Below, piece by piece: positions 1 through 11,639 of a stretch of DNA of 64,000 nucleotides. Position 1 is the stretch's first letter; every line of letters starts with the position of its first letter. The notes beneath the pieces are model-generated. The model did not search any database and was not told where the DNA came from. It was given only the letters and a program-made list of their open reading frames with translations. A program made the translations under genes and the position numbers. The DNA is from Bettongia penicillata ogilbyi. Lineage: Eukaryota; Chordata; Mammalia; Diprotodontia; Potoroidae. Location: contig JAJHZJ010000041.1 of assembly GCA_023548195.1 (NCBI GenBank), positions 1 through 64,000 of the forward strand, given 5' to 3'.

Positions 1-824
1 TTAGCAAGCTGTTGACTTATTTTTCATGATTTTCTTGCATCATTCTCATTTTTCTTCCCAAATTTTCCTCTACTTCTCTCGTTTGATTTTCAAAATCTTT
101 TTTGAGCTCTCATGACCTGAGACCAACTCATATTTTTCTTGGACACTTTGTATGAGTGAGCTTTGGATTTGTTGTTCTCTTTGGGTTGTATTTTTTATCT
201 TCTTGGTCACCAATGATATAAGAAGATATGTCTTCAATGAGAAAGTAAGACTCTATAGTCTGTTTCTTTTTCCCCTGTTTGCTCACTTTCTCAACTATTT
301 GACTTTTGAGCTCTTTGTTAAATGGATGGATCCAGGCACAGCTGTCTAGCTAATAACTTGACTTTTGAGATCTTTGTTACGTGGAAGGCTCCAGAAGCAG
401 CTTCCATTTCACCACTGCGTCTAGGGCCAGGGCTAGAGCTGGGGCTGGGTAGGACCATGTTCCCTTCTCTGTCAGATGAGAGAGACCCTTCCCATTGACC
501 TTTGAAGCTGTTTTTGGTGTTTTGGGGTTCCAAAGTCTAGAAACCACAGCAGTCACAGTGATTCAATCCCCTAAGACCTGTTCTAGCTCCATCCAAGCTG
601 GTATGACCCATGCCAAACTGCACTTCACTCCCAGTCCAGTGCAATAAACCTTTCCTGTCAATCTTCCAGATTGTCTTGGGCTGGAAATTTGCTTCAGTCT
701 GTCATTCTTTGTCTTCTGTTGCTCTAGACTTTTTAGACTCAATTTTACAGATTTCTGAAGTGTTTGGAGAGAGACCTCTAGCAGGATACTGCTTCTTTTC
801 CACCATCTTGGTTTTGCCCCCAGG
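1..824 (-). mobile_element. 5' end of an L1/HAL1-type LINE, minus strand, running off the window
   Basis: Read on the minus strand, the first 150 bases match the N-terminal coiled-coil part of marsupial L1 ORF1 (the stretch before GAAAATCAA, also present at 59.0 and 62.4 kb in this window). The remaining ~650 bases are its 5' UTR, which ends near 824 with a CAAGATGG-type start like those of other L1 copies here. Stops interrupt ORF1. Only the ORF1 start is inside the window, so full L1 and ORF2-less HAL1 cannot be told apart. The 3' end and any TSD lie outside. Confidence 0.75.
299..379 (-). repeat. Short direct duplication inside the LINE 5' region
   Basis: A 22-bp unit (299-320 and 358-379) occurs twice at a 59-bp spacing with one difference (GAGCTC versus GAGATC). 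The related element at 62.2 kb has the unit once at the equivalent place just before ORF1. This is probably a small local duplication in this copy. Confidence 0.6.
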
Positions 825-900
825 ATAAATTTTAAGCATTCTTCCTTCTCTTCATCCTACTTCTACTCCTTCTCCAGATACACAAAGGCAATAGATATTT

Positions 901-1247
901 TGAATTAACTTAGACTTTCTCTGTAGCCATTGGGAGTTTTATTGATATAAAAGCAGTGGACCTGAGATTTAGCAAGTTGCTAAACAAAGGCAGTGGTATA
1001 AGAAAAGGACCAGACTTATATAAAATGATTTTAGGGTTTCCTTATGGGGCTTGGAGATCTAGGGTGAGTCTTACAAGATAAAGAAGTCTTGCAAGATAAA
1101 GGCAAAAGGTGAGGACTGTGAATAAGTTAAGAAAAGATAAGGATCTCCTACTCCTCAGGATGAGGGGTGGGAACAGAGAATTTTATGGTCCAGGATAAGG
1201 GGAAGTTTAGGGATAAGAGGAAACTTTAAGGCAGCAAGGGCTTCACA
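901..1247 (-). mobile_element. Possible solo LTR, minus strand
   Basis: On the minus strand the segment starts TGTGAAG, has a TATATAAG-like box and then an AATAAA signal (complement at about 937-943), a spacing that fits an LTR. The ends are TG...CA-like but no TSD was found. The family is not recognised, so the call rests only on architecture. Confidence 0.3.
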
Positions 1248-1293
1248 AAGTCAATATTATTTTAACTCTTAGGGCACTGCTTCTATCCACATC

Positions 1294-1464
1294 AGGTATG
1301 TAGTTATAGGTATATATGTATACATATGGATATGTGTATAAATGTGTGTATATATTCATGTATGTATATATAACACACATACATATAATGCATGTATGCA
1401 TGTATGTTTGTGTGTATGTATGTACATGTATATACATACATACACATGTATATGTGTGTGTATC
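1294..1464. repeat. Mixed (TA)/(TG)/(ATAC) microsatellite
   Basis: About 170 bases of degenerate TATG/TATA/CATA repeats with many self-complementary stretches. The short open frame on the minus strand here is low-complexity and not a gene. Confidence 0.9.
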
Positions 1465-4400
1465 CTGAGTGAAACCTAGAACTTCATTTTAGTACCCTCA
1501 GAAAAATTACCTACACATTGTCATTAATAAAAGAATCATCCTGCAAAGCCTATCTACTTTCTCTCTTCCCACCAAATCTCCAAGTTTCATAAGAGTATTC
1601 AAGATTAGGTGGGAGGACATGTCTGATATATTTTAGTCACAGAATCTCAGAGGTAGAAGGATTCTTTTATTTAATCCCCAGTTCCTACTGGAATAGGAAT
1701 CTCTTTCTTGAGAGATATTATTAGGTTCACCTTTGTCTGTTGGTTGAGTTCACAGACTGGCTCTCTCAGACTGTCCCTTTGGGAATTGAAAGAGATCCCA
1801 GAAGGCATGTAGGAAGAGATGATGGTCTAACAGATTACTGAGTGGTAAAGAAATTGGGAGTTACAATAAAGGAGAAGAACATATTTAGAAGGTGATGGAT
1901 AGGAAGAGATAGTCTCATTGCAGATTAAGTTCATATAGAATGTCAGAATTTTTCATCAAGAAAAACACAAGAATAATGATAATATCCAGATTGTGACCAT
2001 CTTTCCCCATGGCTTAGATAAAGCAGAAGAATATACTGATTATGGAATTTAAGATTTTTGAGGAACTGGGAGATTATGGCATTTGAGAGAACCTTAACAA
2101 AAGTTTCCCTAGAATAAAGGTAGATGTTGGCAAGAGAAGACAGTGAGTTAGGTACTGAAGTCCTTGAGAAAGGATGGAGAATGACCTAGGGTCTGTATGA
2201 CATCAGATGTTATGATCTATAAAGATTGAAAAGTATTTTCAGTCTAGACTGAAAAGTGAAATTCAAAGGAGGAGATGTTGCTGCTCTGTAACATTAAAAG
2301 GAAGTGGCAATGTGAATAAGAAGTATTCTGATGTAGTACCAGGTATGACTGAAGGTACTGCCTCTTTGGGAAAAGATGGGCAGGGAGGCAGCATTCTTTG
2401 GGGGAACATAAAGTCTTAGTGAGATGAATGGAGGATGAGATGAAGAAGCTCATAACAAAGGGAAGATTATTCATTATAGAACAGGAATTCCAGAGGTCAA
2501 ATGAAAAAGGAATGAAAGAAGAGCACATGGAGAGTATTCTAAGCTTGGCAAGTAAACCTGATGGGAATTTCTCAAGCTACAGTTCTTGCTACCTTTTTAG
2601 TTCTTTTTCTGAGCACAGGTCAGTGAGCATAAATCTCGAGAATGAGCTATTCCCCTTTAAAAGGAAATTACTAGTATTGATCAATCACCACAACTCTTAT
2701 GATCATATATAGAATTCATGACAGATGCAGTCTCCACAAGGACTTTGGAATAAGCATTGACATTCCGCAGCTGATGCTGATTTACTAATGATATAGTGAA
2801 GACAAAATGGCAATAAGATATTCTTGCATGTTCATAAGATTGTTGTTTGGTGATACAGTTAATGCCAACTACTCTACTCTGCAAGACATATTTTCTACCA
2901 CATGATGTGTAGATGACCTCCAAGACATATTTAACAAAGATGTTTTAACATACATCCTCAAGAGTCAACTGAGAGGGATAACTCTGCACAGCTAGCTAAA
3001 CCCCCTACAGAGGACAAGGATGGGACAGCATTGCCCAGCAAACCTTGGATAATGTAAATCTCAATGGAGGAGGAAAAACCTCACAGAACAGCTTTGGAGT
3101 AAATTGCAACAGCACAATATGTCACATCATGAGCTAAGGTGGAATGATTGGTGTACAAGTTGGGGGGTTGGGTGGGATGTATTGGATGTGCTTCTAGTAC
3201 AGCTTACCTTGTTAGCTTTCCTACCAACCCTGCTCAGCCAAAAGCCCTTCAAAGAAGTGACCTGTTTTTATGAGGGCCCTAGCTGAACTAAATATACTAT
3301 CTTTTTTAGTGGAAATACTGCAAGGAACAATTCTGTCTGACATTTTTTTTGAGTTCCACCAGTCAAAGTTTCACAGAAGAGATAAGTACTGAAAAACACC
3401 TATGGTATGGATAACCTCTGGAAAATTCAAGAGGAAAGCTTGATTCACATTGTAAATGAAGTCATTTAAAATATGTATATCTTTGCACATGGTCAGTCTT
3501 GTGTTTTTCATTTCTGTTTTTGAGTCAGGGTAAGGAAGAGTTCAAGGAGGTAATTTGTTTCTGGATTTCAGTTGATGGAGTGATGGAGGTCTGGATGTGG
3601 ATTGGACATATTGAGGAAAGTTGTGGTGAGGGACCTGGGAGAGGGGTGACAATCTATATAAAGGGTAAAAGTTGTAGGGTGGGAAGGTCTGGGTTGAGAG
3701 AATAATTCTACTAGCCACAGTATCATTATGGCTTGATGAGAATCATTATTATCCCTAGTGTTGAAATTTTTGACAAGAAACCTAAGTGCAGAGGACTCAA
3801 GACATCAGTCCTGCAGCACATTATGATTTTAACATGTAGTGTTTGAATTACAAAACTTTACAATCATCCTGTCATTTTGATGGACATGCTCAGAACACAT
3901 GTTTACAAACTGATTAAAGGACAACTTCTACATTGTTGATATAAGTAAAACACATAATGTTAACCACAGCTAACAGAGTAGCTTCCCTGGAGTTGTTTAT
4001 TCTGAAATACAGAGTCCTCAACGATTTTATCCAAAAAAGGTGATGAGGGACTTATTTTGAAAAGTTGGGGGTATCTTCTAAAGAGTACCGCTCACTTAAT
4101 TTTTAGTGATGCAAAGAGTAGATGTTATATTTAGTGATGTAAAGAGTGGGCATTATATTTAACACATTCATTCCATAATAATATTTGCAATAAGGTTTTA
4201 CACTGTAGGAGAGTAGGGCAGAGCTTTTATTTTTGTACAGATGCAACAGATTTTTGCATCCACAATCTTGTTAGACAATTCAATATTGGAATGTGCCACT
4301 AGATTCACTTATAACAATATGTTCTGGTCTCATTTAAAACTTCAAAAGACCCTACTCTTCTTTTACAAAATGACTAATATGGAAAGCTTGTATATAATTG

Positions 4401-5019
4401 CACATGTATAACCTGATTGTTTAGTACTTTAGGGAGGAGGGAAGGAAAACAGGAGGGGAGGAAGGAGGGATAGAATTTGAAACTCAAAACTTTAAAAACG
4501 TTAAAATTTTTAAAAGAAAAGGGGAAAATTAAGTGCATGGTTATCTTTATTTTCTTCAACATTGTTATTGTGGTTTGGTCTAATTTGCTTTCAAAACTGC
4601 TTCAGTAACTCTAGTTCAAAGGAGCCCAAGAAACCACGTTGAGATGAAAGGGTTTTTTTAAGGTATATATTAATAGGTATAAGACTATGATAGGATAGAA
4701 GAACAGAATCTGAGTTGGAAAAAACTTCCTAGCTACAGTCTGATTAAGTATGAATGTTCAAACTGTTTAAATATCTCAAAGGAAGAACAAACTCTGAGAC
4801 TGTCCATTCCATTTAGGGATGATTTTATTTGTTATTAAACCTCAATTTGATGCTCAAAATATTTTACTCCCCCATGACCCTCCAAAAAAAACCCACCACT
4901 TTAAGACAGCCCAATCATATGAGGCATCATATCATGAATGGAGTAACCCTAACCTTTTCTAGTTGGCAGATATTCAGATTTCTGGTTCTACCTATCCTCT
5001 TCCTGGATAGAGATTAGAA
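1465..5019. other. Unassigned intergenic DNA
   Basis: No coding potential. A short SINE-tail-like piece (CAGAATCTCAGAGG) lies near 1640 and a similar one near 4700. The stretch 1800-2560 is purine-rich and may be an old LINE relic, but I could not place it. A GGA-rich purine tract lies at about 4433-4470. Open frames here have no recognisable domains. Confidence 0.6.
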
Positions 5020-6030
5020 AAGTATATTCTTTTATTATTAAAAACAGTTTATGTCATATTAGAATTAATTATTCTTTCAATATTTCATATACTATACTTG
5101 TACATTTGTCTGATTCTGACAAAGTTGTTTAGTTTTTTTTATTTTCCCCCTTTGGTAGTTCACTTATTCCTTGTCCAATTGTTTTCAGATACTGAGTAAT
5201 TTAAATAGTCTATCACTTTTTTTTGTTAATCTATGTATTTTTTTAAATAGTCATCTATTTCCTCTGTTATAAGTTTTGTTACCATATAATTGTGTAAAAT
5301 CATTTTTGATAATTTCCTTTATTTCCTCTTCAATTATGACATCTTCATTTTAACTTTTTATTATAAATAATTTAATTTTCTTGTCCTTTGACCAGATTAT
5401 CTGTTTACCTTTGTGGGAAACAAAAGGAGGAATTCTGTTTCCACATGATTCAAACTCCTCCCAGCTTTGACTGATAGCAGAATGTAAGTCAGAGATGACT
5501 GGTTCTAATCAGAGTTGTCAGCTAGTGAAATCAAACTTCTGAACAGGTAAAAGATCAAAACCTGTATGCATGCTTAACATGCATGTTTGAAGAGGAACCT
5601 ATCAGGGAGGAGGACAAGAAGTTGGAGTTCAGGAGGTTGCATCTAGCCAACGGATATCAAGGGGTAGGGAGAGGGGGAGTTCAAATTAGGAACCCCATAA
5701 AAAGTGCTGCATTTGTCTGAGCAAGCATGCTTTCCATTAGGGGGAGATGCATTCACTGGCTAAAATAAAACGAGAATTTCCCTGACTTCATGGTGAATAC
5801 CGTTCTTTGTTTAGAGTCTTTATTTAGAGGGAACATATTTCTCACCCCATTTTTTAAAAAATGATTTGTAAGTTTGCTTTTTTGGGATAATCTCTTGTGA
5901 TTTTAGGAATTTTGACTTTGTAATTTATTAAGGACATTTAATTTGTTGTTCACTTTTTAAATTGCTTGTCCATTCATTGATGTGTTCTTTTATTGATGAA
6001 AGTGTTTAGAGATATACATTTTTTTCCTTT
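5020..6030 (-). mobile_element. Old L1 ORF2 fragment, minus strand, split by a solo LTR
   Basis: T-rich sequence at 5020-5410 and 5845-6030 reads, on the minus strand, as decayed L1 ORF2. The part around 5890-6020 (GATTTTAGGAATTTT, then TTTATTGATGAAAG, then TTTAGAGATATA) is the clearest. Many stops are present. The two halves are separated by the LTR at 5412-5844. Confidence 0.55.
5412..5844 (+). mobile_element. Solo LTR of an endogenous retrovirus
   Basis: Starts TGTGGGAAAC and ends near GGAACA (5835) or TTTCTCA (5844). It contains a CATAAAAAG TATA-like box near 5696 and an AATAAA polyadenylation signal near 5766, followed by a T/G-rich stretch, which is the order expected of an LTR. There is no internal retroviral sequence, so it is a solo LTR. 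It interrupts a minus-strand L1. The exact right edge and TSD are unclear. Confidence 0.65.
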
Positions 6031-6430
6031 AGCTAATTGTGGCCCAGTCTAGGCCACTGCTTCAAAGGACTTTACAGGTATGGTTCTAGCTTCTGCCCAG
6101 ATACTGGACCCTGCTAAAGGTTCTCCCTAGCATCTTTTCCACAGCTGTTGTATGAGGAGCTACCCAGCACAGGCTACTGAGAATACCCTAGTTGAATTTT
6201 ATCTAGGGCATTTCTTTTTTAAATGACCGCTGGCCACTTATGTATAGGGAAAACTACCTAGAGTGCCCGAAGATTATTTTCTCTAGTTGGGTTTCTCCAG
6301 ACTTTATTCTAGTACTATTGGGCTAGGTTCAGGTTCTCTTTGGCTTAAGTTGGGAGTGCTACACTAGACCTACCCCAAAAACCTCTGGGCTGCTTTCTCT
6401 GACTCAGTTCCCGCAGGTAGCTGCAGGATC
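6031..6430. other. Unassigned, higher-GC segment
   Basis: This stretch and 6840-7330 are visibly richer in G+C than their surroundings and read like one sequence interrupted by the LTR at 6462-6786. I recognise neither a gene nor a repeat family. A retroviral or LINE 5' region is possible. Confidence 0.4.
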
Positions 6431-6838
6431 TGGTGGCTCTCCTTCATTTTATTTGCCTAAGTGGGATACCCTTACTCAAATTAAACTCAGAGGCTTCTCA
6501 AGGTAGAAGGCAAGAAGGAATTTATTACAATCTCATGAGAAGGGGCACTTCCCGCGAGACCATGTGTGATGTCAGCAAGGCAGTGTACCTGAGTAGAACC
6601 ATATACAGCATTATATAATCCTAATGTAGAAGTCCACTAGCCTCTCTTCCCATTGCCTGGGAATCCACACATACAGTGTAAACACAGTAATCTACCCCAG
6701 AGACAAAGAACGCCAAAAGGATCATTAGTCACCAATGAGGTTTTTGTTACCAAATATGGAACTTAAGGGAAGAATGCTGATGTGGCAAGACCAGAACTTT
6801 GGTGGCTCTCCTTCATTTTATTTGCCTAAGGGGGATAC
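6431..6838. repeat. 39-bp direct repeat bracketing an LTR
   Basis: Positions 6431-6469 and 6800-6838 are identical at 38 of 39 bases (one T/G difference near the end). Both start TGGTGGCTCT. The first copy runs into the LTR end TGGGATAC, and the second also contains GGGATAC. The length is far above the 4-6 bp normally made by retroviral integration. Confidence 0.9.
6462..6786 (-). mobile_element. Solo LTR, minus strand (same family as 44242-44618)
   Basis: On the minus strand it begins TGCCACATCAGC, carries an AATAAA signal in TGTAATAAATTCC, and ends GTATCCCA. The copy at 44242-44618 shares the ends (TGGGATA on the plus strand, GATGTGGCA at the other side) and the block CCCTTACTCAAA...ATTACAAT...GGGG. 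No internal retroviral region is attached. Confidence 0.6.
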
Positions 6839-7620
6839 TTGGTTACTTTAGCTTTGGCAAGAAGGGTGAGGGTTTGGGGTAATTCATGCCTGAGGGGTCT
6901 TCACTTAATCTGATTTCACTCACTTGGCTAGAAGCAGGTTGAGGTGGGCTTGGGACACTGATGAATGTGCCCTTATAGGCCTACCCACAAATTGTTCTTT
7001 CCAGTTCAGTTTCTACAGGCAACACACCTCAGGGAGTACTGAATCTGAGCTTTATCTGTTGCTGACTTAAGTGGAAGGCTTGTTTCCCAGCCTTTGGAGG
7101 CTGCCTGAGCTCTGTACTCTGACTTCTTCCATCTACCCACCCCAGTTTATCTATCTTATGGTCTGTACAACATTTTAGGTGCCCCTCAGCAAATTCCCGG
7201 GTTACTTAACAGAGTTTAGAGGTAAAACTTCCTATCACTTACCAGAGTGGTGCATCTTTACTCCCCTAAGGAGTTTTTGTGGGGATCTGGATCTTTCAAG
7301 TCCTAACAGAACTTGCCACCAAATTTTCACTTGCTGTGCCATTTCTGAGTAAAGAGTTCAAGTGATGTGAAAACTTATTACATCTTCTATCTTTACCATC
7401 CTTCTTCCATTCAATGTTTAACTTCACTGTGGTTCATTTAAAAACATATGGACCTGATGATTGGAAAAAATAATATTTTTAGGTACATTGTGCTATGAGA
7501 ACATGAAAGCTAATTGTACCATTTTTATATTGAGTATTTGGAGAAAAATAATCTGTTTAAAGAAATCTCAGTGTTGTATTAGTACTGTATTATTATTGAT
7601 ACCAATAGTTTAAAATGGCT
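6839..7620. other. Unassigned intergenic DNA
   Basis: Continues the higher-GC sequence seen before the LTR until about 7330, then becomes ordinary AT-rich DNA. No gene or repeat was recognised. Confidence 0.5.
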
Positions 7621-7624
7621 TCAA

Positions 7625-7735
7625 CCTTCATAGTTTTAGAGTTTAAAAAGCACTTTTTTATCTTACCCCATTTGATAATAGCTGACTATGAAGTAGTTGA
7701 AGGTTTTCAATTTACGTTATCTCATTTGATCCTTA
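7625..7735 (-). mobile_element. MIR-like SINE fragment
   Basis: AAAAGCACTTTTTTATCTT followed by TATCTCATTTGATCCTTAC is the inverted MIR 3' part (consensus on this strand: AGCACTTT...ATCTCATTTGATCCTCAC). Short and diverged. Confidence 0.45.
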
Positions 7736-7737
7736 CT

Positions 7738-8299
7738 GTTTCAATCTAGGGCTGCTGGGGACCCTGAAATACAAGGATATAGGGTGTTGGTCTGCCTCAA
7801 AAGAATTCAACCACTCAAGCCTTCCAATCTAACTAGTGAGTTTTTCCTTGACAACAAAACAAGCAGCCAGACTCCTAGTGAGTCTGCTCATTTCAAAAGA
7901 CAAGATTGGTATTTTTTTAGAGGAAAAGATTGTGGAAAGATTTGGATGGGATTAAGGAGTAGCAAATATCCTGGGGTGGTCCAGAGGTACCCAAGAAAGG
8001 AAATCTGGATGGGAATAAGGAGTGTCAAGCAAACTAATTAAGTAAACAAGGTGGGCTGGGGTAGGTTGATGCCTTAGGCAAGATGTCAGGGACTGGGTTG
8101 TATGGAAAAATCCAGGGACTGAGTAGGAGGTAAAAGAGAATGAAGGATTGGACTGGGTCAGGGGCCACAAAGAAAGGATAGCTGAAAGGATTATAGCTGG
8201 GATGAACCAGATGCCTCAGGCAAATGCAAGGGATCTGGTTTTCCCAGATTTCTGGGAAAGTCCCAGGTAGAGGGGACGGTCCAGATTCCACACCCATCA
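7738..8299 (-). mobile_element. LTR, minus strand, related to the pair at 9.0-10.8 kb
   Basis: On the minus strand it begins TGATGGGTGTGG and ends with a block ...GTTGAATTC...CAGGGTCCCCAGCA. The same block order is seen at the ends of the LTRs at 9046-9728 and 10219-10773. The middle is pyrimidine-rich on the minus strand, as in the other two. The right end is inferred and no TSD was found. Confidence 0.55.
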
Positions 8300-9045
8300 C
8301 TTGTTCACTGATGATTCCCATTTTTTCTCAAAATTTAATTTAAATTTAGTAACACAAAAAAAATCTAAATGTGCAAGTGTTTAAAAATGAATTCATGAAG
8401 CAGTAAACTTTGTTATTTATAATTTACTGAAAACATGTATTTCAACTTTAATAAGAGGCCACAAAAACATCCCATGTGTTTCCAAGTCCTCTTCTGAACC
8501 TCTTCTTCTATCCATATTTGTCTAAATTTAGCATTATTACGTTTTTCACAGTTTTAGTTAGTCTATGTATTAAGGTTCTAGTTCTACTTTCTTCATGTAA
8601 TATTTTACCAATTATAAAAGTTAGGAAAACAAGGCTCCCAGAGGTTATAACTTGCTCAAAAATCACACCTAACAAGTGGCAGGGATTTGATTCTTTCTAA
8701 TATACTTTGTAGCCTTTTCTTCACTTCAGAGCTATATTTCTGATACCAAAAGAATTGCAATCTTTTCCAAAATTATCATATTTTGCAATTAGAGAGGGAG
8801 GGAGAAGGAAGGACAGGGGGAGGGGGAAGATGACAATGAGGAGGAGGAGGAAGAAGAGAAATATGTATGTGTAACACTGATTCTGGCTCCCACTGCCTTA
8901 ATCTATATATTACATCCCACCCCTTCCCTAAAAAAGTTTAATTTATATTTTTCTTCATATCAGAGTGTCCCCTCTCTTCTTAGTCTTAAACAACAAATCT
9001 TAAATAAATGTTGAACCTTTGAGACAAGCTTGAAACAGCTGATAT
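8300..9045. other. Intergenic DNA with a MIR relic and a GGA tract
   Basis: A minus-strand MIR core fragment (GGAAAACAAGGCTCCCAGAGG) lies at about 8605-8705. A purine-rich (GGA/GAGGAA) tract covers about 8790-8865. Otherwise nothing was recognised. Confidence 0.5.
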
Positions 9046-9728
9046 TGATGAGGTTTAGAGTGCTGGGGACCCCAAAATACTGACACACTGGGTCCTGCTT
9101 GAGTGAATTCAACTCAAGTTTTCTTAAAGCCAAAGAAAACCAAAGTTTATTAAAGATTTGCCATCTTGGGTTGACTCTTAAGGAGCCTAAACATTTGTAA
9201 TGCTTGTATTTACAAGTGGGCAAGATAGATTCTCAGCTACACAAAGTCTGAGCTGGATTGAATCTGAGCACTTTCATGGAGGTGAGATGGAACTAAATAT
9301 AGAACAAGCTCTAGGAGGGATCTGGAGGTGGTCTGGTAATGTAGACTGATGGGAGGAGGGGTTTAGGGAGGATCTTGAGGAGAAATCCAAGGAGGGAATG
9401 AAAGGTCATGGGTTGGAAACAGCTGGAGGAAATCAGGAGATATCAGGAGGGTTTTGGTGGGAAGCAGGTAGGGCAATCCAGATATTTTGACAGGGGTGGT
9501 TTAGGAATGAATACAGATCTTGATGGGAGTGGTCAGCAGCATGGGGAATTGGGTTTTGATGGGATAAAGGTGGGGGGGGGAGCACAGAGACCTGAGCACA
9601 GTGATAATGAAAAGCCCTTGAGCTACCTGAGCTGACAAAACAAAAAGATTAGATTTGAATAAGAAAGACCAGATTAAGTGAAGATTCGAGGGGAGCTCAA
9701 GGAGGCACTCAAAGTTTGAACCCCATCA
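9046..9728 (-). mobile_element. Solo LTR, minus strand (inverted partner of 10219-10773)
   Basis: On the minus strand it starts TGATGGGGTTCAAACTTTG and ends ...GGGGTCCCCAGCACTC...CCTCATCA. It has an AATAAA signal in CTTTAATAAACTTTGG and aligns along its length with the plus-strand copy at 10219-10773. The four flanking bases are ATAT and TTAT, a possible degraded 4-bp TSD. No internal retroviral DNA lies between this LTR and its partner. Confidence 0.75.
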
Positions 9729-10218
9729 TTATGATTTATTCTAAACTGTCACCACCATTACTTCTATTCAAGAAAAATAGAAAAGGGAATAAAGAAAAAC
9801 AATAAATATGGAAATCAGTCTTTCTTAATAGCAGTTCCCAATGCAATTAGGATATTTGCTGGATGTGGGAAAGAGGGATTTTCCTTTTGTGAGTTCATTC
9901 CTTCATATTAAAACATACACATACACACACACACATTGAATGCAGAAAGAAAAATCTATTCAACATTGAGACTATATTGTCATTAGAGTTTGGCCAAAGA
10001 AATTTTAACAGCATATTTTTCAGTCAAATAAAGTTTAGCCATTCTCTCTCAGCTCTTTCCATGCGTCTTTCTCCTAAGTGTCTACTAGGTATTTATCTGT
10101 GATCAAAATATAGGGATTCTTGTTTTTATCATTTATAAAAAATAAATTGGAAGAATTACATTCTGGATTATTTTATTAATATATGAATTATTTCTCTGAA
10201 ACTTTCAGCATTTCTTGT
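9729..10218. other. Spacer between the two inverted LTRs
   Basis: AT-rich, with a short (CA)n at about 9915-9937. It shows no retroviral gag/pol/env similarity that I can see, which argues against the two LTRs being the ends of one provirus (and they are inverted). Confidence 0.6.
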
Positions 10219-10773
10219 TGATGGGGTTCAGACTTTGGGAACTTCCTTGAGCTCCCCTGGAACCTCCTCACTTAATCTGGCCTTTCATACACAAATTGAG
10301 CTGTCTCCACAGAACCTGACCATTGTCTGTTACCTCTTGATTGCCCTATCTGCTTATCACCTAGGCACCCCCTAGTCTGATATTTGTTGACTACCTCCAG
10401 CTATTTCCAGCTTTGATCCTCTTTGGAGTCCCTTCTTGAACTTCTTCCCCATCACTCTAGACTACCAGACTCCCCCACCTCCACCCCACCCCCATCCCTC
10501 CTATACTCTTTTCTGTATTTAAGTCCCATCTTGCCTCCATGAAGGCACTCAGATGCAATCCAGCTCAGACTCTGTCTTAGCTGAGATTCTATCTGGCCCA
10601 CCTGTGAATGCAAGTGTCACAAATGCTTAGGCTCCTTAAGAGGCAACCCAATATGGCGAATCTTTAATAAACTTTGTTTTCTTTGGCTTTAAGAAGGCTT
10701 GAATCGAATTCATTCGAGCAGGACCCAGACTGTAGGTATTTTGGGGTCAACCAATCACCCCTAAACCTCATCA
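10219..10773 (+). mobile_element. Solo LTR, plus strand
   Basis: Begins TGATGGGGTTCAGACTTTGG and ends CCTCATCA. A TATTTAAG TATA-like box lies near 10516, and AATAAA in CTTTAATAAACTTTG lies near 10665. The downstream block (GGACCCAG...TTTTGGGGTC) matches the inverted copy at 9046-9728. Flanking bases TTGT/CTGT may be a decayed 4-bp TSD. Confidence 0.75.
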
Positions 10774-10869
10774 CTGTGAGGCAGGGAGAAACTCATTATT
10801 TACTCCATTACTCATTTTCCATATTTTTAAGGAATTACTCTTCTAACAAGGAAGAAGGTATTATATTTT

Positions 10870-11080
10870 AGTCAGTTTTGTTATTGTTAATTTAAGTATA
10901 AGACCTGAATTCCAGTCATAGTTATGGTATACACTAGTTTTATCACCAAGTCCTTTAGCTTCCTCAAGGCTTAACTTTCTCATCCATAAAATAGGCACCA
11001 TATTTGTACTGTGGACCTGACAAAGCCATTGTGATGAAAAAGCTTTGTAAATCACAGAGCATGGCATAACTGTGAGCTAT
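10870..11080 (+). mobile_element. MIR SINE
   Basis: Shows the CORE/MIR order: GACCTGAATTCCAGTC, then TTCCTCAAGGCTTAACTTTCTC, then ATCCATAAAATAGG, then a diverged 3' part with AAAGCTTTGTAAATC. Confidence 0.55.
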
Positions 11081-11099
11081 GTGTAAGGTAGTTACTGAG

Positions 11100-11230
11100 A
11101 TACTCAATGAATCAGTAAACATTTATCAAGTATCTGGTATATGCCAGGCACTGTGCTAAGTGCTAGAGATACAGAAAGGGGAAAAGACAGTCCCTGCTCT
11201 CAAATGCCTTGCAATCTAATGAAATAGGCA
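11100..11230 (-). mobile_element. L2-clade LINE 3' fragment, minus strand
   Basis: AAACATTTATCAAGTATCTG, then ATGCCAGGCACTGTGCTAAG, then CAGTCCCTGCTCTCAAATG is the familiar inverted L2 3' region. Confidence 0.7.
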
Positions 11231-11639
11231 TGATTTTTCCTACTTTGCCACTCTATATTTAATATTACAAAAGGTAAAACATTTTGCCATGTAATGCTAT
11301 TCCTTCTGTGGTTCTATGTAGTTTTTCTCTTAGCATCTATAGAAAGTTATTTCAATTACTTGCAAATTAGGTAATTCAAACTGATGTCACAAACAAAGGG
11401 AGTGTCTTGGGTCCAGATGGTACATGATTTAGCAAAATTTTGTAATTATAAGTGTACCATTGGGGAAAATACCTGGAATATGTTCGTGAACGAGCATATT
11501 TTCTATCACCAACCCTAATTATAAATTTACTTCATTTAATAGCTCATGCATGTAAAATCTGAATGCATTATTCAAGGATTCTTAGAATTATTATCACTGA
11601 ATCATTTAATATGTACATACATACACACATGCATGCATA

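Noticed and set aside
2428..2712. 94-codon open frame rich in E/K as a small gene
   Set aside because: No recognisable domain, an overlapping open frame on the other strand and no splice or promoter context. Most likely chance in purine-rich DNA.
9046..10773. One provirus with two LTRs
   Set aside because: The LTRs are inverted relative to each other and the 490-bp spacer has no retroviral coding sequence.
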